Notes: a model not told the origin generated them from the letters alone. Positions 42,735 through 51,951 are shown, numbered from the stretch's first letter. The stretch: DNA of 64,000 nucleotides from Alterisphingorhabdus sp051668705 (GCF_051668705.1 NZ_CP196351.1:1922001-1986000); one strand, 5' to 3'. Program-made: numbers and translations.

Positions 42735-42856
42735 CCCTTCGACACGCTCAGGGCTAGCGGACATTGAAAGAAGGCAAGTTGAATAATGCATTAGTGATGC
42801 AAGACAGATAGCAGTGATCCTTACATCGTCCGTAAGTGCTGAGCTTGTCGAAGCAC
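42735..42856. repeat. Inverted pair of TTCGACAAGCTCAG-type repeats
   Basis: GCCCTTCGACACGCTCAGGG followed by CTAGCGG begins at 42735. An inverted partner GTGCTGAGCTTGTCGAAGCAC (21 bases) lies at 42836-42856. The spacer of about 75 bases shows no gene. This is the same family as the copies at 15141 and 23903. Confidence 0.75.
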
Positions 42857-42929
42857 GGCCCACAGAATGGCCAAAACCAAAAAATGCTCTGCTAAACACA
42901 GGGTGACTGCAAAAGAAAAGAGATTGTAT

Positions 42930-43739
42930 ATGACTGACCTCAAAGGAAAAACCGCCATTGTTACTGGTGCGGGCAGCGGGATTGGCCGGGCCAGTGCCTT
43001 GCTTTATGCAGAGCAAGGCGCGCGCGTTATTGCCAGTGACATTACAGAAGCGGTGCAGGAAACTGCGGCCATGGCGCCTGATTCCATCACCGCGCATCAA
43101 GGCGATGCTGCTGATGAAGAGACAATCAAGGCGCTGGTCGATACCACTATGCAAAGCCATGGCGGATTAGATATTTTCTTCGCTAATGCGGGCATCTCTG
43201 GCGGCTTTGAAGGTATTTTTGAACAGAGCGTGGAAGAATGGGAAAAGATTTTGCGGATCAATCTGATCGGCGTTTTTCTGGCGGTCAAACATGGCGGTAA
43301 GGCGATTGTCGCAACATCGGAAGCGAATGACAATCGTGGCGGTTCCATCATTGCGACTGCATCTGTTGCGGGCCTGCGCTCCGGTGCTGGCGGCCCTGCC
43401 TATACGGCGTCGAAGGCAGGTGTCATCAATTTGGTGAAGATTGCAGCACAACAGCTTTCTGGCAGCAATGTGCGCTGTAACGCCATCTGCCCCGGCCTGA
43501 TCGAAACTGGCATGACCAGCTTTCTTTATGAGGCCGCGCGCCGCAAGGGCAAGGAACAGATGGTTGGCAATCTCAACCCGGCACAACGCGGCGGCGAGCC
43601 TAATGAAATCGCAGAAGCTGCTTTGTTTTTGGCTTCTGATCGGTCAAGCTATGTCAATGGCCATGCTCTGGTTGTTGATGGTGGCCTGTCCACATCACAC
43701 CCTTATACACGCCAACCCTTCGGCAAAACCGCAACATGA
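42930..43739 (+). CDS. Short-chain dehydrogenase/reductase
   Basis: The 269-residue SDR starts at ATG 42930 (MTDLKGKTAIVTGAGSGIGRASALL); an in-frame extension back to 42867 is not family-like and runs into the repeat. It has NAGISGGFEGIFE, the catalytic Ser in IIATASVAGLRSG, and Y-x3-K in YTASKAGVINLVKIAA. GHALVVDGGLSTSHPYTRQPFGKTAT ends it. The following hydrolase gene overlaps its stop by four bases (ATGA). Confidence 0.93.
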   Translation: MTDLKGKTAIVTGAGSGIGRASALLYAEQGARVIASDITEAVQETAAMAPDSITAHQGDAADEETIKALVDTTMQSHGGLDIFFANAGISGGFEGIFEQSVEEWEKILRINLIGVFLAVKHGGKAIVATSEANDNRGGSIIATASVAGLRSGAGGPAYTASKAGVINLVKIAAQQLSGSNVRCNAICPGLIETGMTSFLYEAARRKGKEQMVGNLNPAQRGGEPNEIAEAALFLASDRSSYVNGHALVVDGGLSTSHPYTRQPFGKTAT

Positions 43740-44956
43740 GCCTGCCCGAAGCAGATCCAGCCGCAGCAGGTTTCAACAGTGAGCGGCTAGCCAATATTGC
43801 TGCGCATATTCAGCGCAAATATCTCGATACCGGTTGCCTGCCCCATGCGGCATTACTGATTGGGCGCGGTGAACATATTGCTCATCATTCATTGCAGGGC
43901 GAAGCACGGCCGGGGCAAAAACTAGGCAAAGATCATATCTTCCGGCTCGCCAGCATGACCAAACCGGTTACCTCCATCGCTTTCATGCAATTGGTGGAAC
44001 AGGGAAAGGTCGCTCTGTCCGATCCGGTGCATCACTATTTGCCGGAATTTAAAAATCTTGGTGTATTTGTGTCGGGCGGCGGGGATCAACCCTTTATCTC
44101 TCGGCCAACGGCGCAGGTAATGCGCATTATTGACCTGCTGCGCCACACCAGCGGCCTGACCTATGGGTTTCAGGAGCGCACCCCCATTGATGCTGCGTAT
44201 CGCAAGGGTGGTTTTGAAAGATTTGATGGCGGCAGCATGGACGCGTTTATCAAAGCGTTGAGTGAAATCCCGCTGCAATTTGATCCTGGAACAAGCTGGA
44301 ATTATTCTGTCTCTACAGATGTTCTGGGCGCGATTGTTGAGCGGATTTCAGGGCTATCGCTGGAAGACTATTTTCGCACCCATATTTTTGCGCCGCTAGG
44401 CATGGATGATACGCATTTTCAATTGCCCATGTCCAAGATCGACCGTGTGACGGACAGCTATGTTTTTGATCAACAGCAGCGCATGAAACCCTATGACCCA
44501 GGTGCTTCAACAGCATGGGCCAAAGAGCCAGGATATTTTTCCGGTGGCGGCGGGCTGATGTCGACGATGACGGATTATTATCGCTTCTGCCGAATGTTGC
44601 TGGGCAAAGGCAGTTTGGATGGTACGCGGATCATTGGCCGCAAAACGCTGGAGATGATGACGGCAAACCATCTGCCCGGTGGCGGGGATTTAACCCAGCA
44701 TAGCAAAGCTCTGTTCTCTGAAGCAGAAAATGCTGGCGCAGGTTTTGGCTTGGGCTTTGCCACCACCATCGATTCCGCAGCAACCGGAGTCATGGGGTCA
44801 AATGGTGATTTTTACTGGGGCGGCATGTTCTCAACCGCATTTTTTGTTGATCCGGTGGAAGAGGTCATCATGATTTTCATGACCCAGCTTATGCCATCAA
44901 ATATCTATCCGGTACGCCGAGAGATCAAAACCATGCTCTATGCTGCGCTGGACTAA
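43736..44956 (+). CDS. Serine hydrolase, class C beta-lactamase/esterase family
   Basis: The 406-residue protein lacks a signal peptide, so it is cytoplasmic and unlikely to be a true beta-lactamase. It has the S-x2-K nucleophile motif FRLASMTKPVTSIAFM near residue 78. A Tyr-Ser motif follows in WNYSVSTDVLGAIVERISG, and the third motif is WGGMFSTAFFVDP. Members include esterases such as EstB. It is coupled to the SDR upstream, so it may release an acyl or lactone group in the same pathway. Confidence 0.9.
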   Translation: MSLPEADPAAAGFNSERLANIAAHIQRKYLDTGCLPHAALLIGRGEHIAHHSLQGEARPGQKLGKDHIFRLASMTKPVTSIAFMQLVEQGKVALSDPVHHYLPEFKNLGVFVSGGGDQPFISRPTAQVMRIIDLLRHTSGLTYGFQERTPIDAAYRKGGFERFDGGSMDAFIKALSEIPLQFDPGTSWNYSVSTDVLGAIVERISGLSLEDYFRTHIFAPLGMDDTHFQLPMSKIDRVTDSYVFDQQQRMKPYDPGASTAWAKEPGYFSGGGGLMSTMTDYYRFCRMLLGKGSLDGTRIIGRKTLEMMTANHLPGGGDLTQHSKALFSEAENAGAGFGLGFATTIDSAATGVMGSNGDFYWGGMFSTAFFVDPVEEVIMIFMTQLMPSNIYPVRREIKTMLYAALD

Positions 44957-44995
44957 TATCCGCCCAGTCGAGCATGTTATCTCAAGCATCTTATC

Positions 44996-45742
44996 TTATG
45001 ATGACATAACGTTTTGTAGCATGCTCCAAGCCGCATCAAAACGCGCGCGTCGGTCAGCCATTAGCGCCTTAGCTTGTGCATCCTCGCCCCATTGTTCGGC
45101 CTGCCAATCGCTCTCCAGAAAGGCTGCATCCCAGCAATGGTCAGCATCAATATGTCCATCACGCAATGCCAGCGCGAGGGCATAGGAGCCCAGCAAGGCG
45201 ACTATCTGCGAAAATACCGTCAGCGCAAATTTGTCTAGCACGGCAACATCTTTTTGCGCCAATGCCATAACCGGTGCTGTCTGCGCTCCGGGCATAATGC
45301 CGCTGGTGCGCAGCCATTGCACTTCATGCGCATCTTCTAGCGCTTCCAATATCGGATCCCACATGTTCAGCTGTCGCTGCGTCAATGGGCTGTCATCCGC
45401 ATCGCGATATGACAGTGTATCGGTATCTGCATAACCACAGACCTCACTTTCCAGCGCATCACGATGCGCGGCCACGCGGTCAATTGCGGCATTGCAAAAG
45501 CCGGTAATAATCATTGTCTCTGGACGGATAAATTCGCCTTGGTCGGCCCATTCCTGCGCCACCAATTTGGCCAATGCTGCATTGGGCAAAGTCAGATTGG
45601 CGCGCGCCGGCGTTTTGAGGGTCCGCCCATCCAGCGTAACGACATAGCCGCCGGCAATACGCTCAACCGAAACAATCTTATAAAACCGCTTGGGCAGATT
45701 CCTGTCTGCTTCAGCTGTCGGCGTTTTCACCGCATCGCTCAT
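44996..45742 (-). CDS. ATP12-family F1-ATPase assembly chaperone
   Basis: The 248-residue protein matches ATP12 chaperones, which help assemble the alpha subunit of F1-ATPase. Diagnostic blocks are RFYKIVSVERIAGGYVVTLDGRTLKTPARANLTLP and LVAQEWADQGEFIRPETM, then a helical domain with CGYADTDTLSYRD, QLNMWDPIL, and the C-terminal DHCWDAAFLESDWQAEQWGEDAQA. It is the last gene of the leftward crcB operon and overlaps the small membrane gene by four bases. Confidence 0.93.
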   Translation of the reverse strand: MSDAVKTPTAEADRNLPKRFYKIVSVERIAGGYVVTLDGRTLKTPARANLTLPNAALAKLVAQEWADQGEFIRPETMIITGFCNAAIDRVAAHRDALESEVCGYADTDTLSYRDADDSPLTQRQLNMWDPILEALEDAHEVQWLRTSGIMPGAQTAPVMALAQKDVAVLDKFALTVFSQIVALLGSYALALALRDGHIDADHCWDAAFLESDWQAEQWGEDAQAKALMADRRARFDAAWSMLQNVMSS

Positions 45743-46005
45743 AATATTGTCCCTTCATCGCCCTTATCGCCTGTATCGCTATGAAGGGCGTTGCTGCTCC
45801 ATCTCTTCGCCAGCATGGGCGGCGCGAAAAAGAATGTCAGAAAACCAATGAGGACTGGCACATATCCCCATATGGGCGGCGCAATATCCTGTTTGCCATA
45901 GAGCAAATAGATACCGAACATCAGTATGCCAATACCGACAAAGCGAGACAGGCTGATCAAAAAATGGCGTTGCACAGCAATTTTGTCATGCTGGTCACTG
46001 GTCAT
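45739..46005 (-). CDS. Small two-span membrane protein
   Basis: The 88-residue protein has two hydrophobic segments, FVGIGILMFGIYLLYG and WGYVPVLIGFLTFFFAPPML, around the short loop KQDIAPPI. It overlaps both neighbours by four bases, the HAD gene and the ATP12-family gene, which supports it as a real operon member. No function is recognised. Confidence 0.8.
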   Translation of the reverse strand: MTSDQHDKIAVQRHFLISLSRFVGIGILMFGIYLLYGKQDIAPPIWGYVPVLIGFLTFFFAPPMLAKRWSSNALHSDTGDKGDEGTIL

Positions 46006-46682
46006 TTGGTGGTCCCTGCTTGCAGAATGTCAAACAATTCATCCATGCTTTTGGCGACTTTCTCCGCGCCAGAGTCCAGCAATTCCTGCATATCGTGATA
46101 GCCCCAGTCCACGCCAATAGCGCGTACATTGGCATTGATCGCCATTTCCATGTCAAAGCTGGTATCGCCAATCACCACTGCATATTCGGGCACGGTCATA
46201 GCGTCTTCCAACGCTTGATAGACCATTGCGGGGTGCGGCTTGCTGGGGTGGCGGTCTGCTGTTTGCAGGCTGACAAAATAATCCTGCAATCCATGATGTG
46301 CGACGCACAATTGCAGGCCGCGATCTGATTTACCGGTTGCGACTGCCAACAGCCACCCATCGGCACGCAGCCGGTCAAACACGCTCAGCAATCCATCATA
46401 TAAGGGTTCCGCCACTGCGCCTTCTGCACGCAAAGCCTGAAACGCGGTTTTGTAGCTTTCGGCCAGCGCGATATGCGTATCCATATCCAGCTCCGGTGAT
46501 AGGCTGCGCATGGCCTCTACCAGCGACAGGCCAACGATGCGGCGCACGCGGTGGTGGTCAGGCGGGGGTAAGTCATGCGCAGCAAAGGCCCGCGTCATAG
46601 CCCCGCAGATATTGGCCTGACTATCGACCATGGTACCATCACAATCAAAAATGGCCAGGCGGACAGGGTCTTGCACTGCCAT
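46002..46682 (-). CDS. HAD-family phosphatase, phosphoglycolate-phosphatase-like
   Basis: The 226-residue protein has the HAD nucleophile motif RLAIFDCDGTMVDSQANI at the start, a helical cap, motif II Thr in WLLAVATGKSDRGL, Lys in HPSKPHPAMVYQAL, and motif IV VIGDTSFDMEMAINA. Cap type and length fit phosphoglycolate phosphatase or related sugar-phosphate phosphatases. It is coupled to the paiB-like gene by a one-base overlap and to the membrane gene by four. Confidence 0.92.
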   Translation of the reverse strand: MAVQDPVRLAIFDCDGTMVDSQANICGAMTRAFAAHDLPPPDHHRVRRIVGLSLVEAMRSLSPELDMDTHIALAESYKTAFQALRAEGAVAEPLYDGLLSVFDRLRADGWLLAVATGKSDRGLQLCVAHHGLQDYFVSLQTADRHPSKPHPAMVYQALEDAMTVPEYAVVIGDTSFDMEMAINANVRAIGVDWGYHDMQELLDSGAEKVAKSMDELFDILQAGTTK

Positions 46683-47302
46683 TATTCTTTATCCAATTCG
46701 CGCATCATATGTGCCATTGCGCGCCGTCCACCCTTGTCCAGCGCAGCCGCAACATTTTCACGCGCCTCGGCGGGTTTATTCTGGTTCAGCTTGGCCGTTG
46801 CACGCCAAGCCTTTATCTCCATTTCGAAACCAACGATTGACTTCACCAACCCGTCAAAACGCTTTTCATCCATTTTGTCGCGCGTCCATGGTGTTTTGGG
46901 GGCCAGCTGCTCTTCATGATGTGCACTAGCCTCATCCAGAAAAGCGACCAGACCATCACGATTCATTTGCCGTACGCGGCCTTCCAGCTCTAGCGAGACA
47001 TAATTCCAAGTCGGCACTTGGTGCTTTTGTTCATCCTCGCTCAGGCCATACCAGTCCGGGCTAATATAGGCGTCAGGGCCATTGATAACGAAAAGCGCAT
47101 CCATACCAGCCAAATGCTTTGTCAGCGCATTGCCCCGCGCCAGATGGAACTGAATAGCACCATCACCAGTGGACAGCAGCGGCACATGCGCGACACGCGG
47201 ACCATCGGGCGTGGTGGCGAAGATCATGCCAAAACCGATTTGTGCAATCATCGCTTCGTGCGCTGCGCGGTCATTCCAATGAAAATCGCTATTAGGATGC
47301 AT
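46682..47302 (-). CDS. PaiB-like FMN-binding protein
   Basis: The 206-residue protein shows the PaiB pattern: MHPNSDFHWNDRAAHEAMIAQIGFGMIFATTPDGPRVAHVPLL near the N-terminus, IQFHLARGNALTKHL, and then PDAYISPDWYG with VPTWNYVSLELEGRV. This is the flavin-reductase-like split barrel annotated as an FMN-binding negative transcriptional regulator. The regulatory role is family annotation, not shown here. It starts 5 bases from the pseudouridine synthase stop in the same operon. Confidence 0.92.
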   Translation of the reverse strand: MHPNSDFHWNDRAAHEAMIAQIGFGMIFATTPDGPRVAHVPLLSTGDGAIQFHLARGNALTKHLAGMDALFVINGPDAYISPDWYGLSEDEQKHQVPTWNYVSLELEGRVRQMNRDGLVAFLDEASAHHEEQLAPKTPWTRDKMDEKRFDGLVKSIVGFEMEIKAWRATAKLNQNKPAEARENVAAALDKGGRRAMAHMMRELDKE

Positions 47303-47307
47303 AGGGT

Positions 47308-48669
47308 TCAGCCTCGCTTTCCAGATTTGTTACGTGCCGGAGCAGAGCGACCGCCAGCTGGGCCAGAACGACTACCAGATGCGCCCTTCTTCATCATGGG
47401 TTTCTTGCTATTTGACCCCGTTTTTGCACCAATTTTCGGTTTCCCCCTGCCGCGCGCTGGGCCAGATGGTTTCTTGCCATCATCTGCTACGCCGCGCCCA
47501 CGGCGTTCACCGCGCCTGCCTTTGCGCATTTGTTTGGCATGGGCACGCGCCTTGCGCTTTTGCTCCTCACGCGTGGGTTCAGGCGCATGATCGACCGGAT
47601 TGAAAGCGTCGCCAATCTCCATATCAAAGCCAAGGCCGTCCATAGTATCAGCAAAATGCGGCGGCAGATCGGCCTTTACCTCCAGCTTCCCGCCATCGGG
47701 ATGGTCTATGCGCAAATGGCGGGCATGCAGATGCATTTTGCGGCTGATGCTGCCGGTCAGATGCGCATCTTTGCCACCATATTTTATATCGCCCAATATC
47801 GGGTGACCAATCGCAGCCATATGTACACGCAATTGGTGCGTGCGCCCGGTCAAGGGGAACAGCTCTACCCAGCTGACCCGCCCGCCAGCATGTTCCAGCA
47901 CACGGTAACGGGTGCGTGCGCTCTGGCCCTCCACCTCATCAACGAACATCTTTTCACCGCCTGTGCCCGGCTGTTTAGCCAGCGGCAGATCAATCTGTCC
48001 CTCGCGAATTTCCGGCAAGCCCATGACAAGCGCCCAATAGGTTTTGCGCGCCGAACGGCCAGAAAAATGGCGCGAGAAAAAGGCTGCGCTGCCCGGTGAT
48101 CGGGCCACCAGCAACACGCCCGAAGTATCTTTATCAAGCCGGTGAACAAGCCGTGGCCGCGGGCCTTCATCACCTTCAATATAGGCGTCCAGCAAGCCAT
48201 CGACATGTTTATAGGTTTTGCTGCCGCCCTGTGTCGCAAGGCCCGGTGGCTTGTTGAGTATGAGCGCGGCACGATCACGGTGGATCACCATGCCCTCGGC
48301 CAGTGCGGTTTCCTCATCATTCAGCTCTTTGCGGCGGATAGTCTTTGACGGTTTTGCACGATCATCCGGCGGTACACGCAGCACCTGCCCCGTGCTTATC
48401 CGGTCGCTATGGCTCACCCGCTTGCCATCCAAACGCAATTGCCCCGTACGCGCCCAGCGTGACACGGTGCCAAAGCCAATATGCGCCATATGCCGCGCGA
48501 ACCAGCGGTCAACGCGGATATCATTATCATCCGCCTTAACCGTAAAGCTGCGTACCTGCGGGCTGTCCGGCGACCATGCGCCCCCGTCACCTGCACTATC
48601 ACCTGCGCCTGTTTTATCAACGCCGATATCCGGCCCTGTTGTGTCTGCTGATTTATCGTCTTCGCTCAT
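47308..48669 (-). CDS. RluC/RluD-family 23S rRNA pseudouridine synthase
   Basis: I start at ATG 48669, overlapping the crcB stop as ATGA; a longer open frame would run through crcB. The 453-residue protein has an N-terminal acidic leader, an S4 RNA-binding domain (FTVKADDNDIRVDRWFARHMAHIGFGTVSRWARTG), the catalytic LVHRLDKDTSGVLLVA with its Asp, and FPLTGRTHQLRVHMAAIGHPILGD. The last roughly 80 residues are very rich in Lys, Arg, Gly and Ser, an unusual basic extension likely to add RNA affinity. Domain order is closest to RluC. Confidence 0.93.
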   Translation of the reverse strand: MSEDDKSADTTGPDIGVDKTGAGDSAGDGGAWSPDSPQVRSFTVKADDNDIRVDRWFARHMAHIGFGTVSRWARTGQLRLDGKRVSHSDRISTGQVLRVPPDDRAKPSKTIRRKELNDEETALAEGMVIHRDRAALILNKPPGLATQGGSKTYKHVDGLLDAYIEGDEGPRPRLVHRLDKDTSGVLLVARSPGSAAFFSRHFSGRSARKTYWALVMGLPEIREGQIDLPLAKQPGTGGEKMFVDEVEGQSARTRYRVLEHAGGRVSWVELFPLTGRTHQLRVHMAAIGHPILGDIKYGGKDAHLTGSISRKMHLHARHLRIDHPDGGKLEVKADLPPHFADTMDGLGFDMEIGDAFNPVDHAPEPTREEQKRKARAHAKQMRKGRRGERRGRGVADDGKKPSGPARGRGKPKIGAKTGSNSKKPMMKKGASGSRSGPAGGRSAPARNKSGKRG

Positions 48670-49061
48670 GCCCATTGCCTTGTTAAAATAAGGCCTGCGA
48701 AAATCGCCGCCGTGGAGAGCGTTACCGACACCAACGCATAAGCCGCTGCTTGCCAATAGGCCCCTTCTGTCAGCATATTTGCCGTTTCCAGCGAAAATGC
48801 GGAAAAGGTTGTAAACCCGCCCAGCAACCCAATGCCCAGAAACAACCGCCACATTGGCGAAACATCATCAGCAAATTGCAGCCAGCCCGCCAATATGCCC
48901 ATGGCAAGACCGCCCACTATATTCACTGTCAGCGTCGCCACTGGCCAGCTAGTCCCGGCCCAATGCGTCATTATCTGCCCGATATGAAATCGTCCTGCTG
49001 CGCCCAATGCGCCGCCCGCCATCACCCATAGGGTTGCACCAAAATATGTTGCTGCGCTCAT
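48666..49061 (-). CDS. crcB: Fluoride channel/exporter
   Basis: The 131-residue protein has four spans and Fluc/CrcB motifs: VMAGGALGAAGRFHIG, WPVATLTVNIVGGLAMGIL with the pore Asn, and LGIGLLGGFTTFSAFSLETANML with the Phe box and Thr/Ser residues. It exports fluoride across the inner membrane as a dual-topology dimer. The pseudouridine synthase gene overlaps it by four bases. No crcB-type fluoride riboswitch was recognised upstream. Confidence 0.95.
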   Translation of the reverse strand: MSAATYFGATLWVMAGGALGAAGRFHIGQIMTHWAGTSWPVATLTVNIVGGLAMGILAGWLQFADDVSPMWRLFLGIGLLGGFTTFSAFSLETANMLTEGAYWQAAAYALVSVTLSTAAIFAGLILTRQWA

Positions 49062-49143
49062 TACAGGTTCAATAGACCGGCTTGAGGGGTTTTTCCAGTC
49101 AATAGCTTGGCCGCATCTGGCAATGCTTCAACTGGTAATGATA
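49061..49143 (-). other. Open tail reading into the crcB start (TAATG)
   Basis: After the alaS stop, a different minus-strand frame stays open for 28 codons (LISLPVEALPDAAKLLTGKT, then PQAGLLNL) and ends in TAA overlapping the crcB ATG by one base. It looks like the end of a protein coupled to crcB, but no body of such a gene exists because alaS occupies the upstream DNA. It may be a gene remnant, a leader peptide from a TTG start, or chance. Confidence 0.3.
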
Positions 49144-51801
49144 TCAATTGCTTGCGACTAAGGTCTGGCGAACAGCATCAAGCGCAGCATCCGCTTTATC
49201 ACCATCAGGGCCGCCACCTTGCGCCATATCGGGTCGGCCGCCGCCGCCCTTACCGCCCATAACCTCTACACCAGCGCGGACCAACGCCACTGCGTCAACT
49301 GTGCCGGTAAGATCCTGCGTAACGCCAACGGCCAGCGCAGCGCGGCCATCATTAACTGCGACAATAGCCGCTACGCCGCTGCCCATTTCCTGTTTGGCTT
49401 CATCAAGCAGGCCGCGCAGATCTTTCGGGTTCAGGCCAGAAATCACCCGCCCACGATAACGCACATTGCCGATGGTCTCATCCTCTGCAGGCTGCGCAGC
49501 ACCGCCACCGTCACCCGCCAATGCCAGCGCTTTTTTCGCGGTCGCCAATTCTTCGGTGAGTTGCTTGCGCTCTTCCACCAAGGCCGCAACACGCGCAACC
49601 GCCTCATCAGGCCCAGTGCGCAAAGTGGACGCGACCGTTTGCAGACCGGTCTCACGGTCCACGAGATATTGCCGCGCAGCTTCGCCAGTAAGCGCTTCGA
49701 TACGGCGTACACCGCCAGAAACCGCGCTTTCCGATATAATATGGAACAGACCAATATCACCCAATGCGCGAACATGGGTGCCGCCGCACAATTCTACCGA
49801 ATAATCCGCATCGTCATCCAGACCCATGCTAAGAACCCGCACTTCATCGCCATATTTCTCACCGAATAAAGCCAAAGCGCCCGCTTCAACCGCATCATCG
49901 GGCGACATTAAACGGGTGGTGACATCTGCATTGCCACGCAGCTGGACATTCACCTCGGCCTGCACTGCGTCTATTTCATCAGCGGTCATTGCCTGCGGGT
50001 GTGAGAAGTCAAAGCGCAGCTTATCCTGCGCAACGAGGCTGCCCTTTTGCGTTACGTGCGCGCCCAAATGATTGCGCAGCGCGGCGTGCAGCAAATGGGT
50101 TGCGCTATGGTTGGCACGCAGTTCATCCCTGCGCAGAACATCGACCGTTAGAGAGACGGTATCATTGACCGCAATCGCGCCAGCCTCAACGGTAAGCTGA
50201 TGGGCATGCAAACGGCCAAGCGGTTTTGCCACATCGTCAACCTTGGCAGCAAAACCATTATCGGCTGTTACGACCCCGCGATCACCTTCTTGACCACCGG
50301 ATTCAGCATAAAATGGCGTTTGATTGACGATCATGACGCCGGTTTCACCTTTGGACAGTTTCTCAACGCGCTGCCCGTCTCTGACCAAGGCAACAACCTG
50401 TCCATCACCTTTTAATCCGGTATATCCGGTAAATTCGGTGCTGCCATGTTCATCGGCAATATCGAACCAAATATCTTCTGAAGCGGTTTCACCCGACCCC
50501 TTCCAAGCCGCGCGTGCGGCTGCTTTTTGCTGCGCCATCGCGGCATCAAACCCAGCTTTATCTACCGATATGCCGTCAGCACGCAAAGCGTCTTCGGTCA
50601 GGTCATAAGGGAAACCATAGGTGTCATAGAGTTTGAAAGCGATGGTGCCGTCTAGCTCGTCACCTTCCTGCAAATCGCCGCTTGCTTCGCCCAAAAGTTT
50701 TAGACCCTTGTCGAGCGTCTGACGGAATTTTTCTTCTTCACGGCGCAATGTTTCGCTAATAAGCGGCTGCGCGCGGGCAAGTTCAGGGAAAGCCTGACCC
50801 ATTTCACCGACCAGAACCGGCACCAATTGATGCATCAAAGGGTCAGCTGCACCCAATAAATGCGCATGGCGCATCGCGCGGCGCATGATCCGGCGCAAAA
50901 CATAGCCCCGCCCTTCATTGGCGGGCAGCACGCCATCCGCCATTAGGAAGGAGCAGGCCCGCAAATGGTCGGCAATGACGCGGTGACTGGCCAACTGTTC
51001 ATCGTTCTGCGCCGCGCCAACCAGATTGGCCGATGCCGAGATAAGCTGTGTGAACGTGTCTGTATCGTAATTATTATGCACACCCTGCATAACAGCAGCG
51101 ATACGCTCAAGGCCCATGCCGGTATCAATGCTGGGCTTTGGCAATGGTGTCATCTCGCCAGAGCTATCCCGCTCATATTGCATGAAGACAAGGTTCCAGA
51201 TTTCGACAAAACGATCGCCATCTTCATCCGGACTGCCCGGAGGACCACCAGCTATATGCTCACCATGATCATAAAAGATTTCACTGCACGGACCGCATGG
51301 ACCTGTATCACCCATTGACCAGAAATTATCATTGGTTGCGATGCGTATGATGCGTTCCTCGGGTAATCCGGAGATTTTGCGCCACAGATCAAAGGCTTCA
51401 TCGTCTTCGTGATAGACTGTCGCTGTCAGCTTATCCGCTGGCAATTCCCAGACTTTGGTCAGCAATTCCCACGCGTGAACAATAGCCTCTTCTTTAAAAT
51501 AATCGCCGAAAGAGAAATTTCCCAGCATTTCGAAAAATGTGTGGTGCCGCGCGGTATAGCCAACATTGTCCAAATCATTATGCTTGCCGCCAGCGCGTAC
51601 ACATTTTTGCGACGATGTTGCGCGCGGTGCTGGCGCTGCCTCCAACCCAGTAAAAATATTCTTGAACGGAACCATTCCTGCATTGACGAACATCAATGTC
51701 GGGTCCTGTTGAGGAATTAAGGGAGCGGACGCTATGGGCGTATGGTTCTGCCCAGCGAAAAAGTCCAAAAATGACTGACGGATATGGTTGGAGCTTGTCA
51801 T
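49144..51801 (-). CDS. alaS: Alanyl-tRNA synthetase
   Basis: The 885-residue class II synthetase begins with IRQSFLDFFAGQNHTPIASAPLIPQQDPTLMFVNAGM. It contains DNVGYTARHHTFFEMLGNFSFGDYFK, the editing-domain zinc motif NHSATHLLHAAL with a later CGGTHV, and the C-Ala tail with GGKGGGGRPDMAQGGG. It charges tRNA-Ala and clears mischarged Ser/Gly. The gene is monocistronic-looking, with a terminator-like stem upstream at 51874 belonging to the next gene. Confidence 0.98.
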   Translation of the reverse strand: MTSSNHIRQSFLDFFAGQNHTPIASAPLIPQQDPTLMFVNAGMVPFKNIFTGLEAAPAPRATSSQKCVRAGGKHNDLDNVGYTARHHTFFEMLGNFSFGDYFKEEAIVHAWELLTKVWELPADKLTATVYHEDDEAFDLWRKISGLPEERIIRIATNDNFWSMGDTGPCGPCSEIFYDHGEHIAGGPPGSPDEDGDRFVEIWNLVFMQYERDSSGEMTPLPKPSIDTGMGLERIAAVMQGVHNNYDTDTFTQLISASANLVGAAQNDEQLASHRVIADHLRACSFLMADGVLPANEGRGYVLRRIMRRAMRHAHLLGAADPLMHQLVPVLVGEMGQAFPELARAQPLISETLRREEEKFRQTLDKGLKLLGEASGDLQEGDELDGTIAFKLYDTYGFPYDLTEDALRADGISVDKAGFDAAMAQQKAAARAAWKGSGETASEDIWFDIADEHGSTEFTGYTGLKGDGQVVALVRDGQRVEKLSKGETGVMIVNQTPFYAESGGQEGDRGVVTADNGFAAKVDDVAKPLGRLHAHQLTVEAGAIAVNDTVSLTVDVLRRDELRANHSATHLLHAALRNHLGAHVTQKGSLVAQDKLRFDFSHPQAMTADEIDAVQAEVNVQLRGNADVTTRLMSPDDAVEAGALALFGEKYGDEVRVLSMGLDDDADYSVELCGGTHVRALGDIGLFHIISESAVSGGVRRIEALTGEAARQYLVDRETGLQTVASTLRTGPDEAVARVAALVEERKQLTEELATAKKALALAGDGGGAAQPAEDETIGNVRYRGRVISGLNPKDLRGLLDEAKQEMGSGVAAIVAVNDGRAALAVGVTQDLTGTVDAVALVRAGVEVMGGKGGGGRPDMAQGGGPDGDKADAALDAVRQTLVASN

Positions 51802-51873
51802 GCCAGTGATTTAGGCGAGCGATAATTTGCTGACAAGTGGAAGATGCACGAAATCAGCAATGCCGGGCAAAAT

Positions 51874-51908
51874 AAAAGGGCCGACCGTCAATATGATCAG
51901 CCCTTTTT
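51874..51908 (-). terminator. Rho-independent terminator after the 51952-52701 gene
   Basis: AAAAGGGC (51874-51881) pairs with GCCCTTTT (51900-51907) around an 18-base loop. On the minus strand the stem is followed by a T-rich run, and the stem itself ends in A/T so it may work in both directions. It separates the secreted-protein gene from alaS. Confidence 0.6.
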
Positions 51909-51951
51909 ATACATTACACCCGAATATTGTTACTCGGGCAAAATCATAATT

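Noticed and set aside
43736..44956. True class C beta-lactamase
   Set aside because: No signal peptide, and the second motif is Tyr-Ser rather than Tyr-x-Asn; a cytoplasmic esterase-like hydrolase fits better.
49062..49143. Fluoride riboswitch before crcB
   Set aside because: The gap does not show the conserved crcB-motif elements and part of it reads as an open frame.
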